A stretch of DNA of 64,000 nt from G963923945 sp965199175 (GTDB lineage Bacteria; Pseudomonadota; Alphaproteobacteria; G963923945): NCBI GenBank assembly GCA_965199175.1, contig OZ240684.1:620001-684000 (forward strand), written 5' to 3'. The position numbers were made by a program, and so were the translations under genes. The notes under the pieces are model-generated. The model saw nothing but the letters and a program-made list of their open reading frames with translations. It searched no databases and had not been told where the DNA came from. This document shows, piece after piece, positions 16,457-26,298 of the stretch; position 1 is the first letter of the stretch; each line of letters starts with the position of its first letter.

Positions 16457-16756
16457 TTTTGCTCTCCTGTTGACGGGTTTTCCTGATTGAAAGGGTTCTT
16501 ATATTCCTGATTGAGACTGGAAACGTTGACTGTATTTATGAGCATTCTGTTTATGAGCATTCCCGCCGTTCAATATGTCCATTATATATATAATATAAAT
16601 GTGTCATATGGCGATGATATGTTAGGGTGAGTGGCACGATTTTCGGTTGCCCTGGACAAATCTGGACCAATCTACAGGCTTCAGGCAGGCATATGTCTCA
16701 TTGAAATCAAATAAAAAAATAAAATAAGAAGAAAAAAACACCGTTGGGTGTCAATA
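16457..16756. other. divergent spacer between cytochrome c and DUF2066 genes
   Basis: This 300-bp spacer includes a 13-bp pair (16535-16562), the AT palindrome ATTATATATATAAT (16581-16594), which may mark a promoter, and an A-rich stretch just before the DUF2066 gene. A TGGACAAATC / TGGACCAATC pair lies near 16653-16674. No gene was seen. Confidence 0.5.
16535..16562. repeat. 13-bp direct repeat, 15-bp period
   Basis: TTTATGAGCATTC at 16535-16547 and identical at 16550-16562, upstream of both flanking genes. Confidence 0.88.
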
Positions 16757-17935
16757 ATGCTCCATCATGATCGCCGCACAAGCATGATCAATCTGTATAA
16801 AAATAAACGGCATAAAAACAATTTTTATCGGTTCGCGGTGATCCTGGGGGCAGTTTTCATGATGTCCTTTATGGGGGTTGTTCCGGCCATGGCGGACCGT
16901 GAGGCAGCCTATACGGTGCGTGATGTTGCCATTGATGTGACGGCTGAAGATGCGGCTCAGGCCCGTGAGCTTGCCCTCATTCAGGGACAAAGAGCAGCTT
17001 ACCGGCGTCTGGTATCACGTCTGACTCTTGATAAAGATTTTCACAAGAGACCACCTCTTGATGATGCAGCGATTGCTGAGCTGGTTCAGGGTATCGAAAT
17101 TGAAAGTGAAAAAACATCACCAATCCGGTATATCGCCAATCTTACAGTGAGCTTTAAACCAGAAGCGGTTCAGGAATTGCTGGGCGGCTATGGGGTCTCT
17201 TTTTCCGAAGTGATGAGTGAACCGATTGTGGTCATTCCGGTTTATGAAGAGAATGGGGAGCGCTTTTTATGGGAGGATAGCAGCCCGTGGCTTTCGGCCT
17301 GGCGGGATCATGTCTCTGATTCGGCTGTGGTGCCGATGGTCCTGCCTTTGGCTGATCTGGCTGATTTTTCGGTGATGACTCCCGAACGTGCCTTGCGGGG
17401 TGATCGTTCGGCACTGGAAAAAATCACCCGGCGTTATGATGTAACGGATGCTTTGGTGGTCCATGCGCGTTTTATCCCTGGTAAGGCAACCCGGAAACAT
17501 CATCTGGATATTGCACTGAGCCGTTATGGCCCGGCAGTGACCGAAAAAACCCGCAGATTCCGCGTCACAGCCGAGCCAGGAGAAGAGAGGAAAAATCTCC
17601 TGGAAAGATCTGTTGCTCAGGTTGTCAACACAGTTGAAGTCTCATGGAAAATTGGTGGCCTTCGCCAGGCTGATGACCGGCCCAACCGCCTTAAAACTGT
17701 GGTTCCGTTGCGGGAATTAGCCGATTGGATCAAGATTGAAAAAGACCTGACCTCAGTACCTTTGGTGCAAAAAACCGTGATGATCTCTTTCTCGCGGCGC
17801 CGGGCCTTGATTGATATTCATTTCTTCGGCACAGTGGCAAAATTGGTGACATTATTGGCTCAAAGTGGCTTATTTCTGCGTTCAACCGATTCAGGATGGT
17901 CGTTATCGCGCCAAAAATATGTTTCACCGGGTTGA
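16757..17935 (+). CDS. DUF2066 family exported protein
   Basis: A protein of about 390 residues of unknown function. The frame can start at GTG 16748, ATG 16757 or ATG 16784; 16757 is chosen because GGGTG lies about 7 nt upstream. A hydrophobic segment FAVILGAVFMMSFMGVV and AMADRE cleavage site suggest export to the periplasm. The first conserved block (YTVRDVAIDVTAEDAAQARE then LALIQGQRAAYRRLVSRL) is characteristic of DUF2066. The C-terminal 100 residues contain the repeated-strand pattern VPLRELADWIKIEKDL and RRALIDIHFFGT. Its genomic link to the phosphatidyltransferase, AI-2E permease and hda genes is common in this order and is the only functional clue. Confidence 0.85.
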   Translation: MLHHDRRTSMINLYKNKRHKNNFYRFAVILGAVFMMSFMGVVPAMADREAAYTVRDVAIDVTAEDAAQARELALIQGQRAAYRRLVSRLTLDKDFHKRPPLDDAAIAELVQGIEIESEKTSPIRYIANLTVSFKPEAVQELLGGYGVSFSEVMSEPIVVIPVYEENGERFLWEDSSPWLSAWRDHVSDSAVVPMVLPLADLADFSVMTPERALRGDRSALEKITRRYDVTDALVVHARFIPGKATRKHHLDIALSRYGPAVTEKTRRFRVTAEPGEERKNLLERSVAQVVNTVEVSWKIGGLRQADDRPNRLKTVVPLRELADWIKIEKDLTSVPLVQKTVMISFSRRRALIDIHFFGTVAKLVTLLAQSGLFLRSTDSGWSLSRQKYVSPG

Positions 17936-17963
17936 ATCGGGTTTATTCGTTACTGGTATCGTC

Positions 17964-18527
17964 ATGAGTATGTTGCATCTGTCTTCTTTTAGTCATTTAG
18001 CCAATGGTCTTTCAGTTATTCGTCTGGCTGTTGCGCCGCTGGTGGTGTGGCTGCTCTTACAACGTCATGATGCACTTGCGTTAGGGGTTTTTATGGTTGC
18101 GGCTTTGAGTGATGCTGCGGATGGCTTTTTGGCCCGCCATGTGGCTGGGGTCACTCAGATTGGTGCGATTTTGGATTCTGTTGCCGATAAGGTCATGATT
18201 GTTGGGGTCTATGTGACTCTGGGATTTCTCAGCCTGTTGCCGGAATGGTTGGTTTTTCTGGTTGTTTTACGTGATGTGATCATTATTGGTGGTGCAGCTG
18301 TGACATTTTTCTTTTGGCGACGTTTGTTCCCGACTCAGCCGATGGTTTTTGGTAAGGTGAATACGGTGGCGCAAATTTTCCTTGCGGCAGCCGTTATGGC
18401 TGGTCTGGCGACCGGATCTCCCGGCCAGGCAGTGACTGATCTCCTGATTGTTGTGGTGGCACTCACCACCGTGATTTCCGGTTTGCTGTATCTGGGTCGA
18501 TGGTTTGGCCGGTTCTTTTTCTCCTGA
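17964..18527 (+). CDS. CDP-alcohol phosphatidyltransferase family protein
   Basis: A 187-residue membrane enzyme. The complete CDP-OH-P motif is visible: D50-x2-DG-x2-AR-x8-G-x3-D71-x3-D75 in SDAADGFLARHV and GAILDSVADK. Five or six membrane helices surround it. Such enzymes move a phosphatidyl group from CDP-diacylglycerol to an alcohol; similarity to PgsA/cardiolipin-synthase-like members suggests glycerol phosphate as acceptor, but specificity is not readable. The frame extends upstream to 17865, overlapping the DUF2066 gene by 71 bp; the ATG at 17964 (MSMLHLSSFSHLANGLSVIR) gives a family-like N-terminus. Confidence 0.85.
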   Translation: MSMLHLSSFSHLANGLSVIRLAVAPLVVWLLLQRHDALALGVFMVAALSDAADGFLARHVAGVTQIGAILDSVADKVMIVGVYVTLGFLSLLPEWLVFLVVLRDVIIIGGAAVTFFFWRRLFPTQPMVFGKVNTVAQIFLAAAVMAGLATGSPGQAVTDLLIVVVALTTVISGLLYLGRWFGRFFFS

Positions 18528-18598
18528 GGGTTTCGTTCTTGCGATTGTCAGCTCTAAACTGACCTGCCCATAAAAAATTACTCCGTGAAAACTTATCC

Positions 18599-19738
18599 AT
18601 GAAAGACAGCCGACCCCGATTACGTTCATCACAGTCAGCGGCTATCGGGGGTCGCATAGGCAGTGGTATTTTCTTTTGGCTGGCGATTGTCGGTATTCTG
18701 GCGGCGGCTTTCTATGGGGTCAGGGATATTCTGACCCCATTTCTGATCGGTATGGCGGTGGCTTATTTTCTTGATCCGGTCACAGATATTCTTCAGGAAC
18801 TGGGCTTTTCCCGGGGATGGGCGGCTGTGTTTACCCTGACCCCTTTTTTCCTGATTGTTATTTTTTCTTTGATGCTGTTGGCTCCTTTACTGCAACAGCA
18901 GATGGCTGGTTTTCTTATTGGATTTCCGGCGTATGCTGAAAGGGCTATTCAGTCCTTTACATCCTGGTTTGCACATATACAAGACCAACTGGGCGGTGAT
19001 ACGGCCGGAGTTCTGGGAGCCAAAGCGGGTGAGTATACCGGTGATGTTTTTGCCTGGCTGGGCCGTACTCTGAGTGGTTTATGGAGCAGTGGCCTGGCCC
19101 TGTTTAATCTCTTATCTCTGCTTGTTATTACCCCTGTTGTTGCATTTTATTTTTTGCGCGACTGGGACCTCCTGATTGCCCGTTGTGATGCTTTGCTCCC
19201 GCGTGATAAGGTTGGGGTCATTCGCACCCAGCTTGCTTTGATTGACCGGAGCCTTTCGGGGTTTTTACGCGGTGCGGGTTTGGTTTGTCTGTGTCTGGCT
19301 GCTTTTTATGCAACTGCACTGAGTATTCTTGGTGTCCAGTTCGGCTTATTGATTGGTTTGGTCTCTGGGTTGCTTTCTTTTATTCCTTATATTGGTGCTC
19401 TGGTGGGTTTTCTGGCTGGCCTGGCGGTGGCTGTGGTCCAGTTCCAGGAATGGACACCGGTTTTGATGGTTGCCGGGGTCTTTGCAATCGGCCAGATCGG
19501 TGAGGGATATGTCCTGACACCCCGTTTAATTGGGGATCGTATTGGTCTTCATCCTCTGTGGTTGTTGTTTGCCTTGATGGCTGGTGGCGCATTGATGGGG
19601 TTTGTCGGTTTATTGCTGGCGATCCCGGTGGCAGCCAGCTTAGGCGTTTTGTGCCGCTTTTTGACCAGCTGGTATCTGGATAGCCCGTATTATCACGGCA
19701 AGCGGTATGCACGCCGCCGCTCCACGACCAGGTCATGA
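18599..19738 (+). CDS. AI-2E / PerM family membrane permease
   Basis: A 379-residue polytopic membrane protein of the AI-2E exporter (PerM/YdgG-like) family. The early part shows GVRDILTPFLIGMAVAYFLDP, the typical first conserved helix pair, followed by a long soluble segment (about 110-200). Four or five C-terminal helices include FGLLIGLVSGLLSFIPYIGA, the most conserved family block, and the GEGYVLTPRLIGDRIGLHPL motif. The transported substrate is unknown for most members. It lies 72 bp after the phosphatidyltransferase and 93 bp before hda on the same strand, the common order in this group. Confidence 0.88.
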   Translation: MKDSRPRLRSSQSAAIGGRIGSGIFFWLAIVGILAAAFYGVRDILTPFLIGMAVAYFLDPVTDILQELGFSRGWAAVFTLTPFFLIVIFSLMLLAPLLQQQMAGFLIGFPAYAERAIQSFTSWFAHIQDQLGGDTAGVLGAKAGEYTGDVFAWLGRTLSGLWSSGLALFNLLSLLVITPVVAFYFLRDWDLLIARCDALLPRDKVGVIRTQLALIDRSLSGFLRGAGLVCLCLAAFYATALSILGVQFGLLIGLVSGLLSFIPYIGALVGFLAGLAVAVVQFQEWTPVLMVAGVFAIGQIGEGYVLTPRLIGDRIGLHPLWLLFALMAGGALMGFVGLLLAIPVAASLGVLCRFLTSWYLDSPYYHGKRYARRRSTTRS

Positions 19739-19831
19739 TACGGCTGGATCTTTGTGACAGTTGTTTACAGAACCTGATCCCGATGGGGGTGGCGATTTCC
19801 CGACAGTATGGAGAAGGCGTGATCATCTGAA

Positions 19832-20563
19832 ATGACACAGCATGATCAATTTATCCTGGATCTTCCATCTTATCCTGCTTTGGGGCGGGATGATTTTCTG
19901 GTGACTCCATGCAATGCTGAGGCGATGACCTGGGTTGAAGGATGGCCGGATTGGCCGGCCACGGGTTTTGTTTTGTCGGGGCCATATGCCAGCGGCAAGA
20001 GTCATTTATTGGCGGTGTGGTGTGGCCGGTCATCGGCGATTATCCTGGATTCTCAGCAAATGACAGACATTCTCCTGACTGGTCTTCCGGATGCGGTTCA
20101 TGCTGTGGCCATTGATGATGCCCAGACCATTGCGGGGATTTCAAAGTGCGAGAATGCGCTCTTTCATATCATCAATATCCTCAGTGAGCGGGGTGGGTCT
20201 TTGTTTCTGACGGCGTTGGAGCCACCTTCCCGCTGGCCGGTGATGTTGCCTGACCTGGCGTCCCGTTTGGCATTATTTCCGACCCAACGCCTTCATGCCC
20301 CTGATGATGATCTTCTATGTGCTCTTTTGGTTAAGCAATTCGCGGATCGTCAACTGCATGTTAAAGCTGAGGTGATTTCTTTTCTTTTACCGCGTATGGA
20401 ACGCAGCTTTTCAGCAGTCTCTGCTTTGGTTGAAAGTCTGGATACCACGGCTTTGCGTGAAGGACGTGCGGTGACCATACCGTTGGCGCGCCGGATTTTG
20501 GATCAGATGATGCGGACTATGTCTTCATCTCAGTCGGCTGATTGGGAATCTCAATCAGCCTGA
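19832..20563 (+). CDS. hda: DnaA-homologue regulatory ATPase Hda
   Basis: A 243-residue AAA+ protein lacking both the DnaA N-terminal region and the DNA-binding domain IV, which marks Hda (HdaA). It starts with the clamp-binding-type peptide QHDQFILDLP (6-10 similar to the QLxLP clamp box), has Walker A GPYASGKSHL at 50-59 and Walker B VAIDDAQ at 91-97, and a box VII-like LASRLA. Hda with the beta clamp stimulates DnaA-ATP hydrolysis and so restrains re-initiation of replication. It is convergent with rnd; the 3' ends overlap by 47 bp. Confidence 0.88.
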   Translation: MTQHDQFILDLPSYPALGRDDFLVTPCNAEAMTWVEGWPDWPATGFVLSGPYASGKSHLLAVWCGRSSAIILDSQQMTDILLTGLPDAVHAVAIDDAQTIAGISKCENALFHIINILSERGGSLFLTALEPPSRWPVMLPDLASRLALFPTQRLHAPDDDLLCALLVKQFADRQLHVKAEVISFLLPRMERSFSAVSALVESLDTTALREGRAVTIPLARRILDQMMRTMSSSQSADWESQSA

Positions 20564-21695
20564 GCATACCATCATGAAGAGTAATGGCCTGCTTGCCGGC
20601 CTTCACATTCAGGGCGTCTGCCCCGAATATATCACGTCGCCAGCCACACAGAGCCGGAATATTGGTATCATCACCAGCAACAATCGCTTCGATATCGGCA
20701 TGCGAGGCAACCAGCCTGGGGGCCACACCATGGGTATCGCAGACCATTTTGAGCAGGAGTTTCAGCAAAGCAATCGCGGATTGGTCCTGATGAGATTGTT
20801 CGGGTTTGGTGGGTGGTTGTGGCCAGGATTCCGGTGGTGAACTGAGGGCGGTTTTGATGGTTTCCAGGACTACTTTTCCGATTGTTTGATCGGCGCGTTG
20901 AGGGGGGAAATGGCGGCTTTGTGCCAGTTCTTCGATGGTCTTTGGGCGGGCCGCAGCAAGCCCCAGAAGTGTTTCATCGCGCAAGATATATTTTCGGGGC
21001 AGATTACGTCGGTGTGCTTCAATCTCCCGCCATGCAGCCAATGCGCGCAAGACCACGAGCGATTTTGGATGATTGCCACGCCGTTTGATACGTTGCCAAC
21101 AGTCTTGTGGATCGATCCGATAGGTGGCCGGATCACTGAGCATGGCTATTTCTTCATCAAGCCAATGCTTACGACCATTTTGGTCCAGCATCTGATTGAT
21201 TGCCTGATGAATTGTTCGCAGATGAATAACGTCATTGAGAGCATAGTGAAGTTGTGCTGTGCTGAGGGGGCGGCGTGACCAGTCGGTAAATCGTTGCGAT
21301 TTATCAATATGCAGTTTGGCCAATTTTCGCACCAGGACTTCAAACCCCACCGATTCGCCAAAGCCACAGACCATCGCCGCCGCCTGAGTATCAAACAAAG
21401 GCTGAGGAACAGCACCGAAATGGTGTAAAAATATCTCCACATCCTGACGGGCTGCATGGAACACCTTCAGGATTGTGCGATCAGCCATCAATGCGCCAAG
21501 CGGCGCGAGGTCAATCCGGTCAGCCAGGGCATCAATGGCTACAGCGCGTTGTGCGGTGGCCACTTGCACCAGACACAGATGCGGCCAGAAGGTCCGCATC
21601 CGGACGAATTCGGTATCAACCGCGATAAAATCGTTCTGCCGTGCTTCATCGCAGAAATCGGCTAAATCCGGGCTGGAGGTTATCAGATCTGTCAT
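20517..21695 (-). CDS. rnd: ribonuclease D
   Basis: A 392-residue 3'-5' exoribonuclease of the DEDDy family involved in tRNA 3'-end processing. All catalytic residues are present: D27 and E29 (AVDTEF), D85 (ARQDVEIF), Y151 and D155 (HYALNDVIHL). An HRDC domain follows (about 205-290: LRALAAWREIEAHRRNLPR). The frame continues to 21824, but the ATG at 21695 (MTDLITSSPDL) with AGG 5 nt upstream gives the normal N-terminus. The upstream extension overlaps a duplicated spacer and has no family counterpart. It is divergent from aspS. Confidence 0.92.
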   Translation of the reverse strand: MTDLITSSPDLADFCDEARQNDFIAVDTEFVRMRTFWPHLCLVQVATAQRAVAIDALADRIDLAPLGALMADRTILKVFHAARQDVEIFLHHFGAVPQPLFDTQAAAMVCGFGESVGFEVLVRKLAKLHIDKSQRFTDWSRRPLSTAQLHYALNDVIHLRTIHQAINQMLDQNGRKHWLDEEIAMLSDPATYRIDPQDCWQRIKRRGNHPKSLVVLRALAAWREIEAHRRNLPRKYILRDETLLGLAAARPKTIEELAQSRHFPPQRADQTIGKVVLETIKTALSSPPESWPQPPTKPEQSHQDQSAIALLKLLLKMVCDTHGVAPRLVASHADIEAIVAGDDTNIPALCGWRRDIFGADALNVKAGKQAITLHDGMLRLIEIPNQPTEMKT

Positions 21696-21731
21696 GCAGC
21701 CTGTATATAGCTTCACCAATGCTTTCCTCAC

Positions 21732-21761
21732 AAGCTCCTTTACGTCAAGCTGCTTTACGTA
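21732..21761. repeat. 15-bp tandem pair in the rnd-aspS spacer
   Basis: AAGCTCCTTTACGTC (21732-21746) followed by AAGCTGCTTTACGTA (21747-21761), two mismatches. It lies between the divergent rnd and aspS starts. Confidence 0.88.
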
Positions 21762-21889
21762 TGGTGTTGGTTTTGATCTGGGGGTTGACAGCCTCCGTAG
21801 AGCTTGTGCATTTAGCCGGATCATGATCCTGTTGCTGCCAGCGTTGGAAGGTCTGGTGTTTGGCGGTGACTGTTTTATCTGGAAAGCGG

Positions 21890-23692
21890 ATGCATTCTTA
21901 TCGGAGCGAAAATTGTGCCGGGTTGCGGTTAGATCATATCGGTCAGACGGCTCGTTTATCGGGTTGGGTCCGGCGTAAGCGTGATCACGGCAACTTGCTT
22001 TTTATTGATCTTGCTGACCATTACGGTATCACGCAATGTGTGACCGATTCTTCCAGCCCTCTTTTTGAACAGATTGAGGCAATCCGGCCGGAAAGCGTTG
22101 TGACGGTCACCGGACATGTGGTTGCGCGTGATGCGGAGACGGTTAATACAGCCATTCCCACTGGTCAGGTCGAATTACGTATCACGCATTGTGTTCTTGA
22201 AAACGGTGCCGATACCCTGCCATTCCAGATTGCTGTTGAGGATGATGCGCCCGAAGACATCAGGTTGCGTCACCGTTACCTTGATCTCAGGCGGGAGAAT
22301 ATGCATCAGCGTATTGTCCTACGTAGCCAGGTTATCAGCAGCATCCGGCGCCGGATGACGGATCAGGGTTTTATAGAAATCCAGACCCCGGTCTTGACTG
22401 CCGGTTCTCCGGAAGGGGCGCGGGATTACCTGGTTCCCAGCCGGTTACATCCGGGAAAATTTTACGCATTGCCGCAAGCACCGCAAATTTTTAAGCAGCT
22501 TTTGATGGTTGGCGGTTTTGATAAATATTTTCAGATTGCGCCTTGTTTTCGTGATGAGGACGCCCGTGCTGATCGTTCCCCGGGGGAGTTTTATCAGCTT
22601 GATTTAGAGATGGCTTTTGCTGAACAAGAGGATGTTTTTGCCGCTTTGGAGCCGGTTCTCTCCGGCGTTTTTGAGGAATTTGCCGGTGACCAGAAGGTGA
22701 TACCGCCGCCCTTTATGCGTATCCCTTACGATGAGGCTATGCTGTTTTATGGTTCCGATAAGCCGGATTTACGCAACCCTCTCAAGATCACCGATGTCAC
22801 AGCAGCCTTCCGGGATTCTGGTTTTCAGATTTTTTCCCGTGCGATTGGCACCGGGGCGGTTGTCCGGGGTATTCCCGCACCGGCAGCAGCCCAGCATCCG
22901 CGGAGCTGGTTTGACAAGCTCAATGACTGGGCACGCGACCAGGGTCAGGCGGGGCTTGGTTATATTATTTTTTCCCAGGATGGCGGCAAGGGACCGATTG
23001 CTAAAAATCTTGAGAAGGATCGTCTTGACCGGCTGCGAAGCGATATGGGCCTGGCTGAGGGTGATGCGGCTTTCTTTGTGTGTGGTCCGGAAAAAATGGC
23101 AGCGTCTTTTGCTGGCCTGGTGCGTGAGCGTCTGTGTGATGACCTCGAATTACGCGAAGAGGGGGTTTTCCGTTTTTGTTGGATCGTTGATTTTCCGATG
23201 TTTGAACGTGATGCCGATAGCGGACGCATTGATTTCAGTCATAATCCGTTTTCAATGCCGCAAGGAGGGTTAGATGCTTTGGAAAATCAGGATCCCTTAG
23301 AGATTAAGGCCTGGCAATATGATATTGTGTGCAACGGGGTTGAGTTATCATCCGGGGCCATTCGCAATCATCGACCGGATATTATGGTCAAGGCATTCGG
23401 GATTGCTGGTTATTCCCGTCAGGAGGTTGAGACTCGTTTTGGCAGCTTGTTTTCGGCCTTTCAATATGGTGCACCTCCCCATGGCGGCTCAGCCCCCGGG
23501 ATTGACCGCATGGTGATGTTGTTGGCCGGTCAGTCCAATATCCGCGAAGTCATTGCATTCCCGATGAATCAGCAGGCTCAGGATTTGATGATGCAGGCTC
23601 CGGCGACAATTTCCGACCGGTCCTTGCGTGAATTGCATATCCGTCTTGCCGATTCTGGCAAAAAACCAAAGCCCCCTGATAAAGCGTCATGA
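21890..23692 (+). CDS. aspS: aspartyl-tRNA synthetase (bacterial type)
   Basis: A 600-residue class II synthetase. The ATG at 21890 (MHSYRSENCAGLR) is preferred over an upstream TTG at 21860: it has GGAAAG just upstream and matches the standard opening. An OB-fold anticodon-binding domain comes first (about 15-110, LSGWVRRKRDHGNLLFIDL). Motif 1/2 region: SPEGARDYLVPSR, FKQLLMVGGFDKYFQIAPCF and RDEDARADRSPGEFYQLDLE. A GAD insertion domain (about 300-400) is followed by motif 3 GGSAPGIDRMVMLL. In organisms without AsnRS this enzyme also charges tRNA-Asn; whether that applies here needs the rest of the genome. Confidence 0.96.
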   Translation: MHSYRSENCAGLRLDHIGQTARLSGWVRRKRDHGNLLFIDLADHYGITQCVTDSSSPLFEQIEAIRPESVVTVTGHVVARDAETVNTAIPTGQVELRITHCVLENGADTLPFQIAVEDDAPEDIRLRHRYLDLRRENMHQRIVLRSQVISSIRRRMTDQGFIEIQTPVLTAGSPEGARDYLVPSRLHPGKFYALPQAPQIFKQLLMVGGFDKYFQIAPCFRDEDARADRSPGEFYQLDLEMAFAEQEDVFAALEPVLSGVFEEFAGDQKVIPPPFMRIPYDEAMLFYGSDKPDLRNPLKITDVTAAFRDSGFQIFSRAIGTGAVVRGIPAPAAAQHPRSWFDKLNDWARDQGQAGLGYIIFSQDGGKGPIAKNLEKDRLDRLRSDMGLAEGDAAFFVCGPEKMAASFAGLVRERLCDDLELREEGVFRFCWIVDFPMFERDADSGRIDFSHNPFSMPQGGLDALENQDPLEIKAWQYDIVCNGVELSSGAIRNHRPDIMVKAFGIAGYSRQEVETRFGSLFSAFQYGAPPHGGSAPGIDRMVMLLAGQSNIREVIAFPMNQQAQDLMMQAPATISDRSLRELHIRLADSGKKPKPPDKAS

Positions 23693-23730
23693 TCCTGACA
23701 AGAAGCAATCTATTTGAGAACCGTTTTGAG

Positions 23731-23770
23731 TCTGTTTGAATGTGCCTGAATGTGTCTGAGTACGTCTGAG
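23731..23770. repeat. 10-bp tandem array, four copies
   Basis: TCTGTTTGAA, TGTGCCTGAA, TGTGTCTGAG and TACGTCTGAG in direct succession in the aspS-topA spacer. This region separates two convergent genes and holds no obvious terminator. Confidence 0.85.
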
Positions 23771-23781
23771 ATACGGGTTTT

Positions 23782-26298
23782 TCAGGAAGATCGCTTTGAG
23801 GATTTTTTCTTTTGGGCTTTGGTCCTGAGGAGTTCAACTGCGATGTTCAAATCAATGCTTTTTTCATCAACAGTTGCGGGAATGCTGGCATTGAGGCGTC
23901 CATGTTGAACATAGGGACCATAGCGACCTGACTTCAGGGTGACTGGTTGCCCGTCTTCGGGATGTTCTCCCAATAATTTTCCTGATCCGTGGCTCTTTTT
24001 TTCGGCCAACAGATCAACCGCCCGGTTGATCCCGATGGTTAAGACGTCGTCTGGATCGCGCAAGGATGTATATTTTCCCTGATGCAGCAGATAGGGGCCA
24101 TAGCGGCCAATTCCTGCCGTGATGGGTTCTCCGCTGGTTGGATGGGTTCCAACAGGGCGGGGCAAAGACAACAAGGATAAAGCCGTTTCCAGATCGACTG
24201 AATCGGGGTCCAGATTCTTAGGCAGCGAAGAACGCTTTGGTTTTTCACCTTTGTTTGCTTCATCTTTTTGAACATAGAGGCCGTACGGGCCTTTGCGGAT
24301 TCTGATGGTCAGGCCGCTTTCCGGATCCTGGCCAATTTCCCGGTCTTCACTGGGTTGCTGGCCATTGGTTTGGGTTTCTCCGGGGGCTAAGGGCCGGGTA
24401 TAGCGGCAATCAGGATAGTTAGAACACCCGATAAAACCGCCACGTTTACTCAATTTCAGCCCCAGACGCCCGGTCCCGCATTCTGTACATAAACGCGGAT
24501 CTCCGGCATCACTTTCCGGGAAAAAATGGGTGCCTAAATCTTCATCCAGAGCATCAATAACCTCCCGGATTGAGAGGTCTTTGGCGGTGTCAATCGCTTC
24601 GGTGAAAGCCGCCCAGAATGCGCTTAAGATATGTTTCCAGTCTTCCCGGTTATTCGAGATATCATCCAGTTGATTTTCCATTTCGGCGGTAAAATCATAG
24701 CCCACATAACGGGAGAAAAAATTTTCTAAAAATGCTGTCACAATTCGTCCCCGGTCTTCAGGGATGAAATGCTTTTTTTCCAGACGCACATAGGTGCGTG
24801 ACTGGAGAACATGAATAATGCTGGCATAGGTTGAGGGCCGGCCAATGCCCAACTCTTCCATCTTTTTGACCAGGCTGGCTTCGCTATAGCGTTGCGGAGG
24901 CTGGGTAAAATGTTGCTGTGGACGGATTTGATCCAGGGTGATGGCCTGATTTTCGACCAGTTGAGGAAGTTGGATGCTATCGGTATTTTTGTCTGTCTGA
25001 TGGTCCTGGCTTTCCTGATAGAGAGCCAGGAAACCATCGAATACAATCACGGTTCCCGAAGCCCGAAAGATTGCCCGCTGATCATCAGAAACAATATCAG
25101 CAGAGGTTCTTTCGATATCAGCACTTTCCATTTGGCAGGCTACTGTCCGCCGCCAGATCAGATCATAGAGTTTGTGTTCCTGTTCACCGAGATAGCGGCT
25201 CATCATATCGGGATGACGGGTTGGATCTGTCGGGCGAATGGCCTCATGGGCTTCCTGAGCATTTTTTGCCTTGGTTTTGTAATGGCGCGGGGAGTCGGGC
25301 AGATAACGTTGATCAAAATATTGTGTAATCGCTTTCCTGGTCCTGCTGACGGCTTGACTGGATAAGAAAACACTGTCGGTACGCATATAGGTGATCAGAC
25401 CGACTGTCTCACCGCCCAGATTGACTCCTTCAAATAATTTTTGGGCCAGACGCATGGTTTGACTGGTCGCCAGGCCGAGTTTACGAAACGCCTCCTGCTG
25501 TAATGTTGAGGTTGTAAAAGGGGGGCGTGGATGGCGCTTTTGGGTTTTGCGTTCTACTGTGCCGACATGATACCGGGTTTGCGATGTATAGTTGGCAACC
25601 CGCTCAGCGTCGGCTTGGTTGGAAAGCGCCATTTTTTCCAGCTTGCTTCCATCCAGAGAACTCAGCTGGGCCGAAAAACTCTGACCTTGCGGATTGGTAC
25701 AATCAGCTTCAATCGACCAATATTCACGCTTTTTAAAGCGTTCAATCTCCGCTTCCCGCTCACAAATCAGGCGGAGACAAACCGATTGCACCCGTCCGGC
25801 TGACCGGCTTCCCGGTAATTTACGCCACAACACCGGTGACAAGGTAAAACCGACCAGATAATCAAGAGCTCGCCGGGCAAGATAGGCATCAATCAAATTT
25901 TGATTGAGTGGACGCGGCTGTTCCATTGCCTGCTGAATGGCATCAGGGGTGATTTCGTGAAAAACAACCCGATTGACGTCAATATCTTTCAGCAGCTTGC
26001 GGCGATAGAGTTCCTGGTAAATATGCCAGGAAATGGCTTCTCCTTCACGATCCGGGTCGGTGGCAAGACAAAGATTGTTTGCCGATTGCAGGGCCTGGCC
26101 CATCTTTTTGATATGCTTTTCACCCTCCGGATCAACTTTCCAGGACATGGCAAAATCATCATCCGGCTTCACAGATCCATCTTTGGAGGGTAAATCCCGC
26201 ACATGGCCATAGCTGGCCAGAACGGTGAAACCAGATCCAAGATATTTGCCGATGGTTTTGGCCTTGGTCGGCGATTCAACAATGACAATCGTATTCAT
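23782..26298 (-). CDS. topA: DNA topoisomerase I
   Basis: An 838-residue type IA topoisomerase that relaxes negative supercoils. The ATG at 26298 (MNTIVIVESPTKAKTIGKYL) is chosen over a GTG at 26325 because it gives the standard TOPRIM opening with the catalytic Glu in VESP; the TOPRIM acidic cluster DPDREGE is at 81-87. The active-site tyrosine is in GLITYMRTDS (about residue 304). A C4 zinc motif (CTECG ... GCSNYPDC) lies near residue 600, followed by the alphaproteobacterial C-terminal repeats (GRYGPYL/V) and a lysine-rich tail. It is downstream of dprA in the pyrB-pyrC-plsY-dprA-topA series. Confidence 0.96.
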   Translation of the reverse strand: MNTIVIVESPTKAKTIGKYLGSGFTVLASYGHVRDLPSKDGSVKPDDDFAMSWKVDPEGEKHIKKMGQALQSANNLCLATDPDREGEAISWHIYQELYRRKLLKDIDVNRVVFHEITPDAIQQAMEQPRPLNQNLIDAYLARRALDYLVGFTLSPVLWRKLPGSRSAGRVQSVCLRLICEREAEIERFKKREYWSIEADCTNPQGQSFSAQLSSLDGSKLEKMALSNQADAERVANYTSQTRYHVGTVERKTQKRHPRPPFTTSTLQQEAFRKLGLATSQTMRLAQKLFEGVNLGGETVGLITYMRTDSVFLSSQAVSRTRKAITQYFDQRYLPDSPRHYKTKAKNAQEAHEAIRPTDPTRHPDMMSRYLGEQEHKLYDLIWRRTVACQMESADIERTSADIVSDDQRAIFRASGTVIVFDGFLALYQESQDHQTDKNTDSIQLPQLVENQAITLDQIRPQQHFTQPPQRYSEASLVKKMEELGIGRPSTYASIIHVLQSRTYVRLEKKHFIPEDRGRIVTAFLENFFSRYVGYDFTAEMENQLDDISNNREDWKHILSAFWAAFTEAIDTAKDLSIREVIDALDEDLGTHFFPESDAGDPRLCTECGTGRLGLKLSKRGGFIGCSNYPDCRYTRPLAPGETQTNGQQPSEDREIGQDPESGLTIRIRKGPYGLYVQKDEANKGEKPKRSSLPKNLDPDSVDLETALSLLSLPRPVGTHPTSGEPITAGIGRYGPYLLHQGKYTSLRDPDDVLTIGINRAVDLLAEKKSHGSGKLLGEHPEDGQPVTLKSGRYGPYVQHGRLNASIPATVDEKSIDLNIAVELLRTKAQKKKSSKRSS

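Noticed and set aside
21785..21813. TTGACA followed at 17 bp by a possible -10 upstream of aspS
   Set aside because: The -10 hexamer would be GCATTT, too far from consensus to support a promoter call.
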